A DNA stretch of 10,531 bases from JANNAT01 sp043766915 (GTDB taxonomy: Bacteria > Pseudomonadota > Alphaproteobacteria > Rhodobacterales > Rhodobacteraceae): assembly GCA_043766915.1 (NCBI GenBank), contig JAYUHO010000293.1:1-10531 (forward strand), given 5' to 3'. Position numbers and translations under genes: made by a program. The notes beneath the pieces are model-generated. The model saw only the letters and a list, made by a program, of their open reading frames with translations. It did no database searches and had not been told where the DNA came from. Shown here piece after piece: positions 8,294-10,531 of this stretch. Each line of letters opens with the position of its first letter. Positions within the stretch are counted from its first letter, which is position 1.

Positions 8294-8330
8294 GGGTTGC
8301 AGCCAATCTGATTCAGATTGGCTGCAACCC
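8294..8330 (+). terminator. Perfect 17-bp stem-loop immediately after tamB
   Basis: GGGTTGCAGCCAATCTG (8294-8310) pairs without mismatch to CAGATTGGCTGCAACCC (8314-8330) around an ATT loop, starting four bases after the tamB stop. Such a stem should stall RNA polymerase or protect the 3' end of the tamAB message. The following bases are AAGAC rather than a T tract, so true intrinsic termination is uncertain. Confidence 0.6.
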
Positions 8331-8355
8331 AAGACAAACCGAAATTGGGACTGTT

Positions 8356-8399
8356 GCGTGTTGCCTTCAATGTGGTGAACCCCATTGAAGGCAACACGC
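8356..8399 (-). terminator. Perfect 17-bp stem-loop immediately after the yihY-type gene
   Basis: GCGTGTTGCCTTCAATG (8356-8372) pairs perfectly with CATTGAAGGCAACACGC (8383-8399), with a 10-base loop that can add two inner GG/CC pairs. It starts one base after the stop of the minus-strand gene. Read in that direction it is followed by AACAGTCCC, not a T tract. The likely role is 3'-end formation or protection; as a symmetric structure it could serve either strand. Confidence 0.6.
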
Positions 8400-8400
8400 T

Positions 8401-9252
8401 CTAAGGGGTCTTGCGCGGCAGCCGGGTACGGTTGCGTTCCGCATCCACCGCTGCGCCCAAAAGAACCGCATAGGCGCTGACGTACAACCACATCATCAGG
8501 GCTACGACCGCGCCGATTGATCCATAAATCCGGTTATAGGACGGAAAATTGGCCAGATAGAGCATGAAGCCGCGGGTGGCCAACACCCACAGAACCACCG
8601 CCACCAGCAGACCCCATGACAGCAAAGGCGGACGGACCGGGCCATAATTCGGACCCAGCCGATAGCCCATCCCGATCGCCAGAACCGCAGCGGCTATGCC
8701 CAGCGCCAGATTGAAATCAGCCAGCGCACGGGTGGCGTATTGGTTGATCGGCAAATACGCCACGATCAGCGGCAAGATCACCGCCATGATCAGCACCGAC
8801 AGAACAAGCCCCACCATTACGAATGTCAGCACAATCGCGCGCAACTGGTGCCAATGGCCAACGCGGTTGGGAAGATGGTGAATGGCGTTCAGGCCCCGGA
8901 TCAGCGCTGCCACACCCGCGCGGGCAGACCACAGCGCCAACATGGTGGACAACAGCGTTGTCAGACCCAAATTGCCGGGCTTGACCGCCAGCAGCGCGTC
9001 CAGCTGTTCCGATACCAAGGTGAACGCTTCGGGTGGTAAAAACCCTTGGAGCAAGGCCAATTCTTCACGGATCACCGCGGGATCAAACAAAAAACCCCAA
9101 ATCGCAATCACCGCCGCCGCACCGGGAAAGATCGCCAGAAACGCGTAAAACGCCACGCCTGCGGCGATCAAATCAAGTTCGGCCTGTTCGGTGCGCCGAT
9201 AAAACCGCCAGAATGCGGCCATGACTTTGGGAGGGATCGGGATCAATCGCAT
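8401..9252 (-). CDS. YihY/virulence factor BrkB family inner-membrane protein
   Basis: A multi-pass inner-membrane protein of the YihY/UPF0761 family, long mislabelled ribonuclease BN. No catalytic activity can be deduced; members have been linked to serum resistance (BrkB), and transport roles have been proposed. With the start at 9252 it has 283 residues. Six hydrophobic segments are visible at roughly 29-53, 97-118, 139-166, 180-197, 208-232 and 247-270. Family features are IAAGVAFYAFLAIFPG (29-44) and YGSIGAVVALMMWLYVSAYAVLLGA (split across 243-267). The C-terminal tail is short and basic. The start is uncertain: the frame is open to 9387, but the sequence before 9252 lies over a repeat and looks non-coding. 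The ATG at 9252 has no Shine-Dalgarno-like site, and an alternative ATG is at 9222. It lies 131 bases downstream of the MarR gene. Confidence 0.88.
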   Translation of the reverse strand: MRLIPIPPKVMAAFWRFYRRTEQAELDLIAAGVAFYAFLAIFPGAAAVIAIWGFLFDPAVIREELALLQGFLPPEAFTLVSEQLDALLAVKPGNLGLTTLLSTMLALWSARAGVAALIRGLNAIHHLPNRVGHWHQLRAIVLTFVMVGLVLSVLIMAVILPLIVAYLPINQYATRALADFNLALGIAAAVLAIGMGYRLGPNYGPVRPPLLSWGLLVAVVLWVLATRGFMLYLANFPSYNRIYGSIGAVVALMMWLYVSAYAVLLGAAVDAERNRTRLPRKTP

Positions 9253-9301
9253 CGGATCAGGATGCGGGATGCTGGCGATAGGGGCAAGGGAAAGCTTGGG
9301 G

Positions 9302-9347
9302 TTAGAGTGTGTTGCTTTCCAAGTCTCGGTTTGTCTTGGGTTGCAGC
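9302..9347. repeat. Diverged partial copy of the 8287-8404 element, inverted, upstream of the yihY-type gene
   Basis: TTAGAGTGTGTTGC (9302-9315) differs by one base from the minus-strand end TTAGAGCGTGTTGC (8404-8391). Positions 9326-9347 are identical over 22 bases to the reverse complement of 8321-8342. The paired 17-bp hairpins of the full element are missing, so the unit is shorter. CCAAG (9319-9323) can pair with CTTGG (9335-9339), keeping a small stem around the conserved TCGGTTTGT. It lies in the 131-base gap between the MarR gene and the yihY-type gene, where I see no other convincing feature or promoter. Confidence 0.75.
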
Positions 9348-9383
9348 GGAATATGCGATGCGCCGGGTGGCACACCAAACCGG

Positions 9384-9827
9384 TCAATCGTCAGACTCCA
9401 TCCGCACCCGCAATTCGCGCAAAACGGGAAGGACGGCGCGCACTTTATCCGCGCCCAGCGCCTTGACCACTTCTGCGATCAGCGGAGCCACCGCAGCAAC
9501 GGCGGCATCGCGCGCTGCGCGGCCCGATGACGAGATGGCGACGAATTTCTGCCGCGCGTCATCCCAGTCGGGGCGGATATGCACGTGGCCCGCCCATTCC
9601 AGTTTGGTCAGCGTGTTCGTCATCGCGCCGCGCGTGACATGAAAAGCGCGGGCAAGTTGCGCAGGGGTGCGTTCATCGTTCACCCGGGCCAAGTGGTTCA
9701 GCACCGAAAAATGCGACAGCTGCATACCCTTGGGCAGGGCTTTGGTAATGCGGTTGCGGGCCAGCTGATCGGCCATGAACAATTCACCAAACAGCGAAAC
9801 CGCTATGTCTTCGGTCTTATCGCTCAT
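9384..9827 (-). CDS. MarR-family winged-helix transcriptional regulator
   Basis: A 147-residue regulator, the normal MarR length, expected to bind DNA as a homodimer and to respond to small phenolic ligands or oxidants; the ligand is unknown. The recognition helix region is about 54-79 (TPAQLARAFHVTRGAMTNTL). The wing follows at about 80-98, with the DWDDARQKFVAIS pattern equivalent to the usual D-x-D-x-R-x-K. Alpha-helical dimerisation segments at both ends are consistent with the family. There is no Cys, so thiol-based sensing of the OhrR type is unlikely. The start ATG (9827-9825) overlaps the stop of the upstream hydrolase gene as ATGA, so the two are probably co-transcribed and translationally coupled. 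I see no obvious operator palindrome within the window, since the promoter lies beyond the right edge. Confidence 0.92.
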   Translation of the reverse strand: MSDKTEDIAVSLFGELFMADQLARNRITKALPKGMQLSHFSVLNHLARVNDERTPAQLARAFHVTRGAMTNTLTKLEWAGHVHIRPDWDDARQKFVAISSSGRAARDAAVAAVAPLIAEVVKALGADKVRAVLPVLRELRVRMESDD

Positions 9828-10531
9828 GGTCCCGAAAACTTTTGGTCATGGCGCAGCGACGGGATGCGGGCGCGGGCTTGGGCGACTTCGGTCAGGTCCA
9901 GATCAACGAAGGTGACGCCGGGCTCTGTTCCCGCATCGGCCAGGATGTCGCCCCAGGGTGAAATCGCCAGCGAATGGCCGTGGGTGTTGCGGCCTTTGCC
10001 TTTGGATTCGGGATGAAAACCGGTTTGCGCCGGGGCCAGTACATAGCAGCCGGTTTCGATCGCCCGCGCCCGCAGCAACGGCTCCCAATGCGCGGCCCCT
10101 GTGATGTGGTTGAACGCGGCGGGGACGGTAATAATTTGCGCCCCGCCTTGGGCCAATCGGCGATAAAGATGCGGAAAGCGGATGTCATAACACACCGTCA
10201 TGCCAATTTTGGCAAAGGGCGTGCTGGCCAAAACCGCCATGGTGCCGGGGCGATAGCCTGCGGATTCGCAGTAAACCTCGGTTTCCGAAACAGTCACGTC
10301 AAACATATGGATCTTGTCATACCGCGCCGCGATATCGCCGTTCGGAGTGATCAGAAACGAGCGGTTGGCAAAGCGGCCATCGGCGTCAGGGGTCAGCAGA
10401 CCGATTGACCCTGCCAGCAGCCAAATGCCCGACGCCGCAGCCTGATTTCGCAGGGCTGCCAGGGTTTCATCCTGATCTTCATGCCGCAGAACATGGCGCT
10501 GGTGATCCCGGTTTGACGACAGGGCATTGGT
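9824..10531 (-). CDS. Carbon-nitrogen hydrolase, Nit1/Nit2-like amidase, 5' end cut by window edge
   Basis: A nitrilase-superfamily amidase most like the Nit group, whose best-known members hydrolyse deaminated glutathione or omega-amides in metabolite repair. 235 codons are visible, against about 275-280 for the family, so roughly 40 N-terminal residues lie beyond the window. The catalytic Lys is in YDKIHMFD (Lys73 of the visible part) and the catalytic Cys in TVCYDIRFP (Cys114). The second Glu region HWEPLLRARAIE is at 148-159, and GFHPES, GHSLAI and SPWG follow. The catalytic Glu of the triad should sit a few residues before the visible TNALSSNRD and so is just outside. The stop overlaps the marR-type start. 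The deaminated-glutathione substrate is an inference from recalled similarity. Confidence 0.92.
   Translation of the reverse strand, partial: TNALSSNRDHQRHVLRHEDQDETLAALRNQAAASGIWLLAGSIGLLTPDADGRFANRSFLITPNGDIAARYDKIHMFDVTVSETEVYCESAGYRPGTMAVLASTPFAKIGMTVCYDIRFPHLYRRLAQGGAQIITVPAAFNHITGAAHWEPLLRARAIETGCYVLAPAQTGFHPESKGKGRNTHGHSLAISPWGDILADAGTEPGVTFVDLDLTEVAQARARIPSLRHDQKFSGP

Larger units (their letters stand above)
8287..8404. repeat. 118-bp double-hairpin element with terminal inverted repeats carrying both flanking stop codons
   Basis: The ends are TTAGAGCGGGTTGC (8287-8300) and, on the minus strand, TTAGAGCGTGTTGC (8404-8391), which agree at 13 of 14 positions. The left end contains the tamB stop TAG and the right end contains the yihY-type gene stop TAG. 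Inside are two perfect 17-bp stem-loops and, between them, a weaker CCCAA/TTGGG stem (8328-8332 with 8345-8349) whose first three bases compete with the first stem-loop. No clear target-site duplication is visible. A diverged partial copy lies inverted at 9302-9347. It could be a MITE- or REP-like element or a dedicated bidirectional 3'-end structure. Confidence 0.8.

Noticed and set aside
8287..8404. A CRISPR or tandem repeat interpretation of the structured tamB-yihY junction
   Set aside because: There are only two inverted termini and two unrelated hairpins, with no regularly spaced direct repeats, no spacers and no cas genes.
8401..9252. Annotation of the YihY-family gene as ribonuclease BN
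   Set aside because: The old RNase BN label was a misassignment; this is a multi-pass membrane protein without nuclease motifs.
9253..9387. A 45-residue N-terminal extension of the YihY-type protein to 9387
   Set aside because: It would translate the repeat copy and overlap the marR stop, and its composition is unlike the family N terminus. It is more likely non-coding.
1..10531. A mobile island, phage, toxin-antitoxin, secondary-metabolite or defence system in the window
   Set aside because: Every long supported frame belongs to a housekeeping or envelope family. No integrase, transposase, tRNA attachment site, nuclease or toxin-like small gene was seen.

Overview
The window looks like chromosomal DNA of an alphaproteobacterium, most likely a member of the Rhodobacterales (Roseobacter/Rhodobacter relatives). 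The base composition is moderately high in G+C. The TamA/TamB pair, the UbiG form and the YihY protein look like those of that order, and so do the intergenic hairpin sequences. This is a judgement from recalled family sequences, not from a search. The region is mostly housekeeping and envelope genes. I found no rRNA, tRNA, CRISPR array, transposase, phage gene, toxin-antitoxin pair or defence gene.

Layout, left to right. (1) A proline iminopeptidase gene on the minus strand is cut by the left edge. It diverges from ubiG (ubiquinone O-methyltransferase, plus strand) across only 60 bases. (2) ubiG converges on a YghZ/MgrA-type aldo-keto reductase (minus strand). The 119 bases between them are dense with inverted repeats. 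(3) The reductase diverges from tamA across a 175-base promoter-bearing gap. tamA and tamB overlap by one base (TGATG) and form the translocation and assembly module: TamA is an outer-membrane POTRA/beta-barrel protein, and TamB is a very long periplasm-spanning protein. (4) tamB converges on a YihY-family inner-membrane protein gene (minus strand). The gap holds a 118-base element made of two perfect 17-bp hairpins, and its imperfect terminal inverted repeats include the TAG stop codons of both genes. A diverged partial copy of the element, in the opposite orientation, lies upstream of the yihY-type gene. (5) A MarR-family regulator and a Nit-type carbon-nitrogen hydrolase overlap by four bases (ATGA) on the minus strand and run off the right edge.

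Functionally, tamA-tamB is the one clear multi-gene machine (outer-membrane biogenesis and lipid transport). The hydrolase-marR pair is a probable two-gene transcription unit. ubiG serves quinone synthesis, and the other genes appear to be independent metabolic or membrane functions.

I did not find an undescribed enzyme or defence system. The least explained material is the set of structured intergenic repeats, above all the stop-codon-bearing element at 8287-8404 and its inverted partial copy at 9302-9347.
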